Of a stretch of 64,000 nt of DNA, positions 46,314-56,936 are shown piece by piece. A program made the translations under genes and the position numbers. Position 1 is the first letter of the stretch. Each line of letters opens with the position of its first letter. The notes under the pieces were generated by a model that did not search any database, was not told the origin of the DNA, and saw only the letters and a list, made by a program, of their open reading frames with translations. The DNA comes from Cavenderia fasciculata (lineage: Eukaryota > Evosea > Eumycetozoa > Acytosteliales > Cavenderiaceae): contig NW_004457737.1 of NCBI RefSeq assembly GCF_000203815.1, forward strand, positions 1,612,001 through 1,676,000, given 5' to 3'.

Positions 46314-47265
46314 TTTTGTTTATGTTTTGTTTGGGAATAATATAATAAATATATATTATGTAATATAAGAGATGAATAGAGAGAGAGAGAGAGAGAGAAG
46401 AATAAAAAGGAAGAGAAGGAAATAGAGATATTTTGTATGTTGTGAGTAAGAGTGAGAAAGGTGTGGGGGGTGTTTGTGAAAAAGAAATAACAAACTAAAA
46501 GTAAAAGTAAAGAAGTAAACAGAATAGAGAGAGGTGCGTTGATTTCTTTGCTTGTGAGGTAGCTTAGGTCTAGTTTCTCTTAAAAAAAATTAAATAACGC
46601 AACTGGGGAAGTGAATTAATGATGTTGATGATGTTATCTAGCAAGTGAGTGTCATCATGTTGATGATGTTGGTGATGAAAAAAATGTTCGATTTCTTTTT
46701 TTGTTTGCTGAAGTAATCGCGGCGTCGATTTCTTTTTTCAAATGAATGGGTGTGGTGATTTTTTTTTTGTCAAGAAATCGGTGAGTAGAAAGAAAAGTGT
46801 TGTGCTATAGTGTTGTGGGGGTGAACAGGATACTTGTTGGATTTATCTTATTTTTACTCTCAATAAACAAATTCATTCATTCATTCATTCAATTACATTC
46901 TATCAACCCAATCCATCTTTATCTTAATTATTATTAATTAAAAAAAAGAATCATCTAAAATCGATTTATCTTTTTTTCATTTTAAAAAAAAAACAATTTG
47001 CTTCTTTTTTGATAGATTTAAAAAAAAGAAATCTAAAAGTATTTTTACAATTTTTTATTTTATTTTTGAAATTCCTCAAATGTCATGAGATATCGATCTT
47101 TGGTGCCAACAATGGACATCCAACAACAAACAAGACTTCCTCATAGGGACGTGCACTTTACCTTTTAAAAATCGAAAGGTCATTATTGTTTTTCATTCAC
47201 TTTGCAAAGAACTTGTTAAAAATCTTGATATTCAAAAAGAGTGAAGGTTGGTTGTGAATGTTTAT
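46314..47265. other. Intergenic 0.95 kb
   Basis: Upstream of the CRAL-TRIO gene on the minus strand and downstream of the next minus gene. It has (GA)n at 46378-46398, (CATT)n at 46873-46888, repeated short T-runs and a short non-A+T patch near 47,090-47,160. No gene or RNA was recognised. Confidence 0.5.
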
Positions 47266-47722
47266 TTAATTGTTTAAGAAAATGATACTAACTAAACATG
47301 CAATTCCAAACATTGACAAGGCAGCAACACCAAGAGAACGAGCTTCTTTTGATGGTGATCTAAGAAAAGCAAATCCTCCAGCCCATAATGGGAATGCTAT
47401 ACTATAAATGAATAAAATGGATGTTAGATAAAAGAGAAATAATAATTATTAAAAATAACTATACATACAGTCCAAAACAAAATATTAGAATGGCATTTAT
47501 ACGATCTTTGTTAATTTTTTCTTGGGTTCTAGCTATTTTAGCAGACTCCATCATTTTTATTTGGTTGTAGAGAAATTGTACATCAACAAGATGTTCTTTC
47601 ATTGGTTCAACTGGAAGATGAACAATTATTGGTTGATTTGGATCCATCATCATATTTTGACGAGATGGATCAAATGGTAAACTACCATTATTATTACTAT
47701 TATTATTATCTTGAACTCCCAT
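47266..47722 (-). CDS. Small two-helix membrane protein, unrecognised
   Basis: Exons 47722-47469 and 47401-47266 give 129 aa. The N-terminus is Asn-rich, followed by a helical segment (HLVDVQFLYNQIKMMESAKI) that looks able to form a coiled coil. Two membrane helices come next: ILIFCFGLIAFPLWAGGFAF, which spans the exon junction, and ALSMFGIACLVSIIF, joined by a short RSPSKEAR loop. The protein ends just after the second helix. The splice (GTATGT...TTATAG) restores the first helix; without it the frame stops at once. No family was recognised. Confidence 0.7.
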
Positions 47723-48409
47723 TTTCTAAAGAAAGAATATAATTAATTTAAAGATATTATGAATTTAATAATATTTTTATTGTATTATTATTATGGTTCT
47801 CCTTTCTTTTTAAGCATAAGGTGTTGAATCTTGAAATATTATTGAATTTCAAGGATTGTTGTGGAAATTGTGAAAAGGTGAATTTCACCACCCCCGAAAG
47901 TTGATACAAAATTCCATTATTCTTTTTACTCTTTTAAAACCCAAATCGGAATTTTAAAATATTATTTTGTTTTACCTATACGATACACTGTATCATATCT
48001 TTTTAATGTTAAATCGAAAAAATAATACAACAAATCAAAAATGGTATAGAGGATGGTTTAGTATGTTTTTCATCAATGTGTGGGTGAATATAATACATGT
48101 ACAAACAAACCCCAACCCAAAAAGAAATCATCAAAAAAAAACGATAATGCGTATAATGGAATATAAATAAAATCCACACACACACAGTCATCATTTTTCT
48201 ATTATTATCAACAACACAAATGGACAATCAAATCAATAATGAAATCAATAATACCAATTATCAATGGGAAAATTATCATCATTCTTTTCATCACTTAATC
48301 AATCAAAAATTTTAATTTATATATATAAATGATTTATATATGAATCATAATACCTAGAAACATATAAATTTATTTAAACAAAAGAATTGAATCTTGGTTA
48401 TTATAAATA
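47723..48409. other. Intergenic 687 bp
   Basis: Shared upstream side of two divergent small-membrane-protein genes. A+T-rich, with a CACACACACA run at 48175-48185 and many ATC/AAT repeats. Frames on both strands are short and unsupported. Confidence 0.45.
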
Positions 48410-48838
48410 ATGGATATAAATATTGAAATTAAAAATGGAATAGATAATAATAATGATAATAATACCAATAATAATTTAAAAGAATTAACAAATGATCAAT
48501 ATTATATGGATGAACAAGAGAATAAAATAATAATATGTTTTAGTAAAAATAATGATAATAGTAAAAGTGAAACAGATGAATTGGAAATACAAAAAAAGAA
48601 AGAAGAATTTGTTTCCATGGTTATATTTGGTTTTGGATTTTTCTTTTTTCCTGTATTTCTTTTTGCAGTTTGGTATATTCGATCAAGATCAAAGTTTGCA
48701 AGAACCTTATCATTCTTTAGTTTATCAATTTTTTTGATTTTATCATTTACATTGATTGGATCAGCAATCTATTTTCTATCAGTACCTTCTGCAAAAAATC
48801 ATCATTCTGCAAGGAAAAAAGATAGTGATGGTTATTAA
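48410..48838 (+). CDS. Small two-helix membrane protein, unrecognised
   Basis: A single exon, 142 aa. An Asn/Asp-rich N-terminus of about 65 residues is followed by two membrane helices, VIFGFGFFFFPVFLFAVWYI and FFSLSIFLILSFTLIGSAIY, separated by a basic RSRSKFART loop, and a short basic tail. The positive loop suggests that it faces the cytosol. I know no named family for it. It is convergent with the TFIIF-alpha gene, 32 bp apart. Confidence 0.65.
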   Translation: MDINIEIKNGIDNNNDNNTNNNLKELTNDQYYMDEQENKIIICFSKNNDNSKSETDELEIQKKKEEFVSMVIFGFGFFFFPVFLFAVWYIRSRSKFARTLSFFSLSIFLILSFTLIGSAIYFLSVPSAKNHHSARKKDSDGY

Positions 48839-48870
48839 TAAAAAGTAAAAAAAATATTTATTCATTAAAT

Positions 48871-50628
48871 TTAGTTGTTTGGAACCAAATATTTATTACC
48901 ACCTTCTTCAACAACATGAGCCAAACGATTTAATAAACTTGAAAATAATTTCTTTGATTCGTTGGTTTTGAGATGTTGTTTAAAGATTTGAATGAAATCG
49001 ATTGTTTTGATCTTTTTTCTTTCTGCTAGTACACGTCTCATTGCTACTTCTGTGAGTTCATCTACGGCACCTGAAGCTGTTGGTGGTGAATTTGGTGGTG
49101 AATTGGATGGTGAAGTTGGTTCTTGTTTTACCTTTTTCACTACCTTGCTAGCGGCAGAGGCAGCGGCAGTAGCCGTTGCAGTATTGGGACTGGTTGGAGA
49201 GGATGTTTCCTTTCTTTTACCAGTTGCTTTGGATTCACCTGGTGGTGATCCAATCTTTTTGGTACCATTGTTGGTTGGTGTACTGGCAGCAGCCTTTTTA
49301 GAAGACTTTTTGGGTGCTGGTGTACTAATGGTTGTAGTTTGTGATGGTGATGGTGGATTGGAAGTATGTGGTGATGATTTGTTATTGTCCTTGTCTGCTG
49401 CTGTAGTGACATTACGAGGATACCGACCAATCAATTGTGCCTTGGTAAGTGTGAAATCGTCTTCATCGGGATCCTCATCGTCATCGTCGTCATCGTCGGG
49501 TGCAGACTCTTCATCTTCATCGCTGTCTTCTTGTTTGACCTTCATATTGTTGATGAGCTTTTTCATCTCGAGACCAGTGGCAGTCAGGTTGCTGTCATCT
49601 TCCTCTTCGTCTTCGAGTGGTCCGTCGTCGGCCATGAGGTCATTATCCTCAAATGCCTCGTCATCATCGTCGAATCGTCCTTCAAAGTCGGGTGCATCTT
49701 CGTCTTCACCGCCGCCACCTTCCTCGTCATTGGAGCGGTTTCGGCGACGTTGTTGTTGCAGCTGTTGTTGCTTCTTTTTCTCGTCGGCGGCAGTGCCCGT
49801 CTGGTACTCTTTGAAGCGATCCTCGTCTTCGTACATTTCCTTGCGGTACTCTTTGTCTTCGTCCTTTTTGTCGCCGCTTGGCCCGGCCACACCATCACCA
49901 CCCTCGGCACCCGGGGCAGCACCCTTTTTCGATATTCTAGCCACGGCTGCGTCTCTGTCACGCGCATTCTTGGACATGATCTCCTCGGCCTCTTCGGTCG
50001 TGTATGCTTCAATGTCTTTGCGCAGTCTAAATGTGTACCAGTCGGTGCAAGGCACAGCCGTGATGGTATTGTTGCTCGTAAACATAAACAAAAAGTAGGA
50101 CGACGACTGGTTACCCTCGATCATGCCTTGAAAGGCGTGGCTGCCCTCACTGTCTTCAAGACGCCAAGGAATCGTCTTTGGATTGACCATCTTTGGTCTT
50201 GCCTCTGCTCTCTTTTTCGTTCTCATTGGAGCTACAATGGCTGGTGCTCCATTGGCAGAGGATGTTGTAGAGGTTGTCGATGTTGTTGTGGTTCCAATAG
50301 TTTCTGTCTTTACCAAATTATTTGATTTGTTGTCTGTTCCATTGTTGTTGGTCTCTGTCTTTACCGCATTATCAGAACCATCGTTTGTATCATTTTTTGT
50401 ATTCTTGTACATCTTTACAGGTTTGACAAAGTCATTAAAGTCAACCTTTGATGTAAACTTTGCTATATTCCATGTTTTGGTTGTATTTGATAAATAAATT
50501 GGATATACTGTACTATTTATATCTGTTGTTGTAGTAGTAGAAGAAGAAGTATTGTTGGTTGTTGAAGTTGATGAAGTTGAAGTTTCATCTTCTTTTTTTA
50601 TATTATTATTATTATTATTATTATACAT
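48871..50628 (-). CDS. gtf2f1: Transcription initiation factor IIF subunit alpha (RAP74)
   Basis: A single exon, 585 aa. TFIIF-alpha pairs with RAP30 to bind RNA polymerase II and is needed for initiation and early elongation. The N-terminal dimerisation region is split by low-complexity inserts: WNIAKFTSKVDFNDF, then KTIPWRLEDSEGSHAFQGMI, SSSYFLFMFTSNNTITAVP and WYTFRLRK (about 45-210). The centre is highly charged (Asp/Glu/Lys). The C-terminal 70 residues (AMRRVLAERKKIKTIDFIQI, SSLLNRLAHVVEEG) are the winged-helix domain that binds the FCP1 phosphatase. The start at 50628 follows an A-rich leader. A long antisense frame over this gene is an artefact of its codon pattern. Confidence 0.92.
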   Translation of the reverse strand: MYNNNNNNNIKKEDETSTSSTSTTNNTSSSTTTTTDINSTVYPIYLSNTTKTWNIAKFTSKVDFNDFVKPVKMYKNTKNDTNDGSDNAVKTETNNNGTDNKSNNLVKTETIGTTTTSTTSTTSSANGAPAIVAPMRTKKRAEARPKMVNPKTIPWRLEDSEGSHAFQGMIEGNQSSSYFLFMFTSNNTITAVPCTDWYTFRLRKDIEAYTTEEAEEIMSKNARDRDAAVARISKKGAAPGAEGGDGVAGPSGDKKDEDKEYRKEMYEDEDRFKEYQTGTAADEKKKQQQLQQQRRRNRSNDEEGGGGEDEDAPDFEGRFDDDDEAFEDNDLMADDGPLEDEEEDDSNLTATGLEMKKLINNMKVKQEDSDEDEESAPDDDDDDDEDPDEDDFTLTKAQLIGRYPRNVTTAADKDNNKSSPHTSNPPSPSQTTTISTPAPKKSSKKAAASTPTNNGTKKIGSPPGESKATGKRKETSSPTSPNTATATAAASAASKVVKKVKQEPTSPSNSPPNSPPTASGAVDELTEVAMRRVLAERKKIKTIDFIQIFKQHLKTNESKKLFSSLLNRLAHVVEEGGNKYLVPNN

Positions 50629-51092
50629 GTTTTTTTAAACTAAAAAAATAATGAAAAGGAGGAGGTGATTAAGATATATTGTTTATTAAAAAGATAATAG
50701 ACGACTTACAATTTTTATATTATATAAAGTCTATGATGGAAAAAAAAAAAAAGAAATATATATAAAAATACTATTCTCGATCTGCCTCTTTTGTAGAAAT
50801 AGAATAGTTGATTCAAGTTGTGTAATAGTAGTAAGGTAAATGTTCTAATCTAAACTATTATTATCTCAGAGATAGAAATAAATAAAAACAAAAAGAGTTA
50901 TCTATTTCTATTTGATTCAAAAAACAAAAAAAGAAATGAATCAAGAGTGGAGAAACTTCTTTTTATCAACATTTTTTTTTTAAAAAACAAATAATAATTA
51001 ATTAATTTCAAAAAGAGAGAGAACTCAGTTTCAGCTGATCAAAAGATCGCAAAGATATAAATAACAATAGAACTATAGTACTCGAGAGAGAA
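50629..51092. other. Intergenic 464 bp, shared upstream side of two divergent genes
   Basis: A+T-rich, with A-runs near 50739-50750 and 50967-50980 and a GAGAGAGA run at 51015-51022. No gene was seen. Confidence 0.45.
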
Positions 51093-51254
51093 ATGAAAGA
51101 AATAAAGAAATCTAAAAAGATAATTGAAGGTGAAGATAGTGAAGATGAAGATGATTATGATGAAGATGACTACAACAACAACATTAAAGATGAAAAGAAA
51201 AAGAAACAAGAAGAACAACAACAACAAATAAATATAAAACAACCTGAAAATGTA

Positions 51255-51285
<31 letters not shown>

Positions 51286-51409
51286 TAATATACAACAATG
51301 AATCAACATCAACAATTCAATCTTTAAATACGACTTTAAATACATCAATAACCACTACAACACCAATCATTGTTGATGATTCTACGAATATTACATATAC
51401 TTTGGAATC

Positions 51410-51440
<31 letters not shown>

Positions 51441-51843
51441 ATTACAACTACTACGACTAAAATAGTATCATCACCTACACTATTACAATTTCAAAAACCA
51501 TCTCAATCATCTCAAACAAGAACACCGTAAGTATAATATATATATACATATATTTATAATCAACATGTATAAAGAGTTATAACTGACGACAATTTATGTT
51601 ATTAGTTTAAGTCTTGGAGAAGGTCAACTTAAACAAATGAATGAAACTCTTAGAAAAACATTGGTATCAAAGAGTCATTCAGTATTTTCATCGATCAACA
51701 AGGAATTGATTTATACAAACAATAATTTGACATCTGTCTTGGATATTACAAAATCAATTCAACAAAATATTAGATCATTTAACGATGATATAATGACACT
51801 GACTGAAAAATTGGAACAAACTGAATGGTCTCTACAATGTTAA
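51093..51843 (+). CDS. Unrecognised low-complexity/helical protein
   Basis: Exons 51093-51526 and 51606-51843 give 223 aa. The first 145 residues are low-complexity (Lys/Asp/Glu, polyN, Thr- and Pro/Ser-rich). The C-terminal 75 residues (GEGQLKQMNETLRKTLVSKS, NNLTSVLDITKSIQQNIRSF) form a regular amphipathic helical region, probably coiled coil. Its size and helical end are reminiscent of small subunits of BLOC-1/BORC-type complexes, but no diagnostic motif supports that. The splice junction (CCGTAAGT...TATTAG) is needed to reach the helical part. Confidence 0.6.
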
Positions 51844-52158
51844 CAAAGCGAAATAAAACAACAATATTGTTGTGGAAAAAAAAAAATCAATCAACAAACC
51901 AATTATGGATATACACTTTTTAAATCGATATATCTTTATTTGGTACAACAATGTGAAATTTAACCAAATTTGGAAAAAATATTTATTTTCACTTTTTATT
52001 TTATTTTTTTTTAAAAAGTATTTTTCCAATTTGGAGTGGAAATCTAGATCCATATTATAATATTTTATAAATAACATTTAAAAGGATAATAGTTTATTTT
52101 AAAAATAGTTTATAGTTTAATTTCATATAGATAATTAATAATTTACATAATTAAAAAA
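51844..52158. other. Intergenic 315 bp with an imperfect hairpin
   Basis: CCAAATTTGGAAAAAATATTT (51964-51984) is followed, 30 nt later, by AAAGTATTTTTCCAATTTGG (52015-52034), a near-exact inverted copy with a bulge and a mismatch. The rest is A+T-rich. Frames on both strands through the hairpin are not credible genes. Confidence 0.5.
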
Positions 52159-52530
52159 ATGGTATTAGATAATAATAAAGCAACTGTAGAGGATCGTAAG
52201 GTTAAAATTACGGTAGATGAAACCGATCCAAACAAGGTTACCACAACAAAGACTACTACAACCACCACAACCTCTGCTACCGATGGTGCACCACCACTAC
52301 CACCAAGAACATCTACTTCAACTTCACCTAAACTAAAGGAAGAGGTCAAAGAAGGAACCGAACAATTAAAGGAAGACGCCTCTGTCGCTGGAGAAAAGAC
52401 TAAAGAATGGTTCAAGGAAGCTGGTAGAACCATCGCTGAAGATATCAAGGAAGGTTATCTAGACATCAAGAGAGATCTCAGAAAGCTTGGTGATAATGCT
52501 AGCACTGGTAGACGTGGAGATTATCATTAA
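52159..52530 (+). CDS. Small Lys/Glu-rich amphipathic-helix protein, unrecognised
   Basis: A single exon, 123 aa. Residues 1-55 are Thr/Pro-rich (PPLPPR motif near residue 45). Residues 56-115 form charged amphipathic helices (KLKEEVKEGTEQLKEDASVA, KEWFKEAGRTIAEDIKEGYL) that resemble the repeats of LEA-type and apolipoprotein-like proteins. Codons end in C or G more often than in neighbours, suggesting decent expression. No catalytic motif, signal peptide or membrane helix is present. It could be a stress-related or membrane-surface-binding protein; this is inference only. Confidence 0.7.
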   Translation: MVLDNNKATVEDRKVKITVDETDPNKVTTTKTTTTTTTSATDGAPPLPPRTSTSTSPKLKEEVKEGTEQLKEDASVAGEKTKEWFKEAGRTIAEDIKEGYLDIKRDLRKLGDNASTGRRGDYH

Positions 52531-53007
52531 ATAAATCATCCTTTTTCTAAACAAATTATTAAATATTCTTTAAACATTTAAATTTCCAAATGAATATTAT
52601 TTGTACAACTAGATTATTTTTTAACAAAACCCTATTCTTATACTATATAATTAAAGAATTATTTATTGTCGTAGGAAAAACAAGTATGATTATGAAATTC
52701 TGATAAATTTTTAATATCTTTTTAATAAAGGGGACTAGGAGGGTTCATTTACAAGCATATTTTTGGTAAAATTACATGAGTTGGAATCAAAGTAATGCTT
52801 TTATTAATAAAATAACAGCTCAAAAAATAAAAGAGGACTAAAAAGGTTCTATAAAGTGTCTAGTATAATACAATATTATTTAAATTGGTTATAATTTATG
52901 TTTATACTACATATGCATCAAATAAAAGGTTCTTTCTGCAAGTAAAAAAATTGAAAAAACGAAAAAGGTACAAATTTTTTGTTTTATTTTTTGGGGCATC
53001 CAAAAAT
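52531..53007. other. Intergenic 477 bp upstream of the tRNA gene
   Basis: A+T-rich with no frame of note. Dictyostelid tRNA flanks are common landing sites for tRNA-targeting retrotransposons; none is visible here. Confidence 0.45.
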
Positions 53008-53080
53008 GCTTGGATAGCTCAGCTGGCAGAGCGTAGGTCTCATAATCCTAAGGTCGGGAGTTCAATCCTCCCTTCAGGCA
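53008..53080 (+). tRNA. tRNA-Met (anticodon CAT), elongator-like
   Basis: A 73-nt cloverleaf folds cleanly: acceptor GCTTGGA/TTCAGGC (53008-53014, 53073-53079) with two G-T pairs, D stem GCTC/GAGC, anticodon stem TAGGT/TCCTA with one T-T mismatch, loop CTCATAA with CAT at 53041-53043, variable AGGTC, and T arm GGGAG/CTCCC around TTCAATC. Discriminator A is at 53080 and there is no intron. The G1-C72 pair and AGGTC variable region point to the elongator rather than the initiator. Confidence 0.95.
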
Positions 53081-53082
53081 GA

Positions 53083-53087
53083 TTTTT
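53083..53087 (+). terminator. RNA polymerase III terminator (T5) of tRNA-Met
   Basis: Five T residues begin three bases after the tRNA, followed by further T6 runs. Confidence 0.7.
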
Positions 53088-53376
53088 CCCTTTTTTCCTT
53101 TTTTCCTTTTTTCCTCTCTCTCTCTCTCCTTTCCTTTTTTCCTCTCTCTCTCTCCTTTCCTTTTTTCCTCTCTCTCTCTCTCTCCTTTCCTTTTTTTCCA
53201 CTCTTTCCTCTCTTTCCTTTTTTCCTTTTTTCCACTCTTTCCTCTCCTTTCCTTTTTTCCTTTTTTCCTCTCTCTCTCTCCTTTCCTTTTTTCCCCTCTC
53301 TCTCTCTCTCTCCTTTCCTTTTTTTCCTCTCTCCTCTCCTTTCCTTTTTTCCACTCTTTCCATTCTCCTCTCCCCC
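53083..53376 (+). repeat. 290-bp homopyrimidine tract directly after tRNA-Met
   Basis: From 53083 to about 53376 the plus strand is almost entirely C and T: alternating TTTTTTCC blocks and (CT)n runs, arranged as about seven imperfect units of CTCTCTCTCTCCTTTCCTTT-like sequence; a few A residues occur in CCACTCTTTCC variants. The mirror symmetry needed for triplex DNA is present locally. Apparent frames on both strands are repeat artefacts. Confidence 0.9.
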
Positions 53377-53668
53377 TGAAAAAAATCAGGAGTGAGGAAA
53401 AATAGGAAACGAGAGCAAAAAAGGAGGAACCAGTTCAAATCGGAACAAATCATGATCAGGACAAAAAGAATTGAAGTTAGCGAGTTAACTTAATAAATAA
53501 CTATCTAAAGATATAAACATGATAGTTCTTAGAGTAAGATTGTAGTTATAAAGATACATATGATATTAATAAAAAATAAATAAAAAAAAAAAACTGTCTA
53601 AAAAAGGACAAAATGCAATATGCATTTTCATTCATATTCATTTGATCAAATCACAAGCAATTAAAAAG
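53377..53668. other. Spacer before amdhd1
   Basis: A+T-rich sequence between the pyrimidine tract and the amdhd1 start. It begins with a small inverted repeat, CCCCTGA...TCAGGAG (about 53373-53391). No gene was seen. Confidence 0.4.
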
Positions 53669-55100
53669 ATGAAATATAAATTATACATAAAGAATGCAAC
53701 ACAACTAGTAACAGTATCTAAAGACAATAAACCATTCCTTGTTGGTAAAGAGATGAGCAATGTATGATTCAAATAAAAAACATCACAACCTATCTGATGA
53801 TCATCACTCTTACCTCTTCTTACCTCTCTATCCACACGTAGGTAGAGATTATAGAAAATGGATCATTAATAGTCGATGAAAAAGGAGTGATTGTAGATGT
53901 AGGAAAAGAACAAGACATTGGACCCAAGTATAGAGATGCCGAGTTTGAGCGTGTGATAGACGCATCTGGCAAGTCTGTGATACCAGGCTTTGTCGACGGA
54001 CACACTCACCCCGTATTTGCAGGTGATCGTGTACACGAGTTTGCAATGAAGTTGGCTGGAGCCACCTATCTAGAAGTACAACAAGCCGGAGGAGGTATCA
54101 CCTTTACCGTCAATCACACTCGTCAAGCTAGTGAAGACGAGCTATTATCGCTACTACAGCCACGTCTAGACCGTATGTTGCGACAAGGTACGACAACAAT
54201 CGAAGCAAAGAGTGGATATGGTTTGGAAAAGGACACCGAGATGAAGATGCTAAAGGTGTTGCATCGCGCCAACAAGATTCACCCCGTCGAGATTGTATCG
54301 ACCTATTTGGGTGCACATTCAATTCCAAAGGGATCGACAGCCGCTCAAGCAACTCAAGATATTGTAGAGAACCAGCTTCCAGAGTTGGCACGTCTCAGAG
54401 CAGCAGGTGAGATCTCACCCGCCAACATTGACGTTTTTTTGGAAAAGGGATTCTTTGAACTCGACGACACTAGACGTATCCTCGAGGCTGGTAAAGCACT
54501 CGGACTAGAGATTAACTTTCACGGCGACGAGCTTAGTTATATGGCATCGGGAGAGTTGGCCGGCGAGCTCAAAGCACGTGCCATCAGTCATTTGGAAAAG
54601 GTCAGCGAAGAGGGTATGAAGACCATGGCCGCCACACCAACCTTTGGTGTCCTCCTCCCCACCACTGCCTATGTCCTTCGTCTCGAAGCACCACCCGCAC
54701 GTCGCATGATCGAATTGGGTGTACCAGTATGTCTTGGATCAGATTTTAATCCAAATGCTCATTGTCTATCAATGCCATTTGTTATGAATCTTGCTTGTGT
54801 CTTGATGAAAATGAATATGAATGAATCTTTAATTGCTGCTACTTTAAATTCTGCTGGTAAAAAAATAGAAAGAAAACAAAATAGAAAATAGAAAAAAAAA
54901 GAAATATATATATTAATTTTTTAACTTTATTTATTTTAGCATCATTAAATATATCAAATACACATGGATCACTTGAAGTAAACAAATTTGGAGATATGAT
55001 TGTGATTGATTCACCAAGATGGGAACATATTATCTATGAAATGGTAGATCCTCCCATTTTAAATGTAATTAAAAAGGGTACAGTTGTTTTTAGTAAATAA
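53669..55100 (+). CDS. amdhd1: Imidazolonepropionase
   Basis: Three exons, 53669-53761, 53842-54856 and 54940-55100, give 422 aa, the expected size. It hydrolyses imidazolone-5-propionate to N-formimidoyl-glutamate in histidine breakdown. Amidohydrolase metal ligands are visible: PGFVDGHTHPVFAGDR, the STYLGAHSIP and NFHGDELSYM histidines, and LGSDFNPNAH. The TTTIEAKSGYGL block is family-typical. The last exon supplies the beta-sandwich closing strands (FGDMIVIDSP, VIKKGTVVF). Codons in the long exon favour C/G endings. The start at 53669 was chosen because MKYKLYIKNATQLVTVS is a normal N-terminal strand for this family. Confidence 0.95.
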
Positions 55101-55244
55101 AAAAGACAAAAATTTAAGAAATCAAACAAATGAATCATATCATTTAATAATATTATTATTTAAAATTACAAAAAAGAATGTTAACATATATATATATATA
55201 TATATATTTATATGTTCTATTTATTATTAATATTTTTGATTTGA

Positions 55245-56387
55245 TTAATTATATTTATCACCAGCATTTAAATATTCAAAATCCTTTTCAACCATTTCTT
55301 TGATTAAATGCTCAAAAGAGGTTTTAGGTTTCCATTTTAGAATTTGTTGAGCTTTGGTTGGATTGCCCAAGAGGATGTCTACTTCGGTTGGACGAAAGTA
55401 TTTGGGGTCGACCCTAACATAGACTCTGTCGCTGTGTTGGTCATACCCTTCTTCGTTGAGATCTTCTCCACGCCATTTGATAGTGACACCAATCTCTTTG
55501 AACGCCTTTTCCGTAAACTCTCTGACCGAGTGTGTCTCACCAGTGGCAATAACGAAATCTTGTGCTTGGTCTTGTTGCAACATCAACCACATTGCCTCTA
55601 CATAGTCTCTTGCATGACCCCAATCTCTCTTTGCATTCAAATTGCCAAGATACAAGGTGTCGTTTTGACCGGCCTTTATACGTGCCACAAACCGTGTAAT
55701 CTTTCGAGTGACAAATGTCATACCTCTACGAGGAGACTCGTGGTTGAACAGAATACCGTTGCACGCAAAGATACCGTATGCCTCACGATAGTTTACACAT
55801 GTCCAGTATGCAAATTGTTTGGCCACTGCGTATGGTGACCGAGGATAGAATGGCGTCGTCTCTGACTGTGGTATCTCCCTTGCCTTGCCATACAGTTCAC
55901 TCGTAGAGGCCTGATAAAACTTGACTTGTTTCTCCAAATTACACGATCGAATGGCATCTAGCAGACGTAGACACCCTAGAGCATCCACATCAGAAGTATA
56001 CTCTGCACATTCAAACGATACCTTTACATGACTCTGTGCTCCAAGATTATATACCTCTGTTGGATTAACCTTGTGAACTATACTAACTAAATTGGTTGAA
56101 TCTGTTAAATCTCCATAATGTAAATGTAATCCTAAAATATATATATAGAAAGAAATGTAGATAATATTAGAAATCATATAAGAAGAGTATACTTGGTTCA
56201 TTTTCATTCTTTACATACTTGAATTTGGTGAAAAGTCTAAATGATCAATACGTTGTGTATTAAATGATGATGATCTTCTAATGATACCATGTACAGTATA
56301 CCCTTTTGATAGTAAAAACTCTGTTAGATATGATCCATCTTGTCCTGTTATACCTGTAATCAAAGCTACCTTTCTTATCTCTTCCAT
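55245..56387 (-). CDS. gmd: GDP-mannose 4,6-dehydratase
   Basis: Exons 56387-56219 and 56131-55245 give 351 aa. The enzyme converts GDP-mannose to GDP-4-keto-6-deoxymannose, the first step toward GDP-fucose. Visible are the NAD motif [20 protein letters not shown] (from about 11), [26 protein letters not shown], the catalytic STSELYGK and YxxxK ([15 protein letters not shown]), and [16 protein letters not shown]. The intron falls just before HLHYGDLTD. It is head-to-head with mpi across 337 bp, and the two enzymes belong to one sugar-nucleotide route. Confidence 0.96.
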
Positions 56388-56724
56388 TTTAATTAATTAT
56401 CTTTAGAGAACAAACAAGCAACTAACAAACAAACTAATTTTTGAAAGTTGGTGTGGGGGAGTAGGTAGGTAGGTAAGTGTGTTGTTTTAATTCAACTTAT
56501 CATAATCCCGATGGGGTAACCGAAAGATGTTCGATGTACACCGATGCATGCATGTAGACAAAGTTAGAAACTACATCATTTTGGGAACATCATTTTTAAT
56601 TTTATTTTAAATAAATAGTTAGATTCTTACCGACACTTTTCAAGTCCCTCATCTCCACGAAAGGAAATTTCATTCAACAATAACAACAAACATAAAGATA
56701 TATATATATAGATAGATATCGGAG
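56388..56724. promoter_or_regulatory. Shared 337-bp divergent promoter region of gmd and mpi
   Basis: It lies between the start codons of two divergently transcribed genes of mannose metabolism. It has a (GTAG)n stretch (56460-56476), a less A+T-rich centre (about 56,500-56,570, with GATGCATGCATG) and an (AT/GATA) leader next to mpi. No specific factor site is claimed. Confidence 0.55.
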
Positions 56725-56853
56725 ATGAATAAGATAGTACAATTACATTGTGTAGCACAGAATTATAATTGGGGTAAATACGGTGCTGATAGTGCTGTAG
56801 CTAAACTATTACAAGTTAGTGATGATGATCAATCTACTCCTTATGCAGGTATG

Positions 56854-56936
<83 letters not shown>

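Noticed and set aside
48992-50098. A 368-codon open frame on the plus strand across the TFIIF-alpha gene, plus others overlapping it
   Set aside because: It is the antisense of a well-supported gene and consists of Ser/Val-rich runs that mirror the Asp/Glu/Gly codons; no family signal.
52885-53453. Open frames on both strands over the tRNA and pyrimidine tract
   Set aside because: The peptide piece AQLAERRSHNPKVGSS is the usual translation of a tRNA gene and the rest is repeat; no protein is supported.
52531-53668. tRNA-targeting retrotransposon next to tRNA-Met
   Set aside because: No reverse transcriptase, RNase H or integrase-like sequence or terminal repeats were seen near the tRNA.
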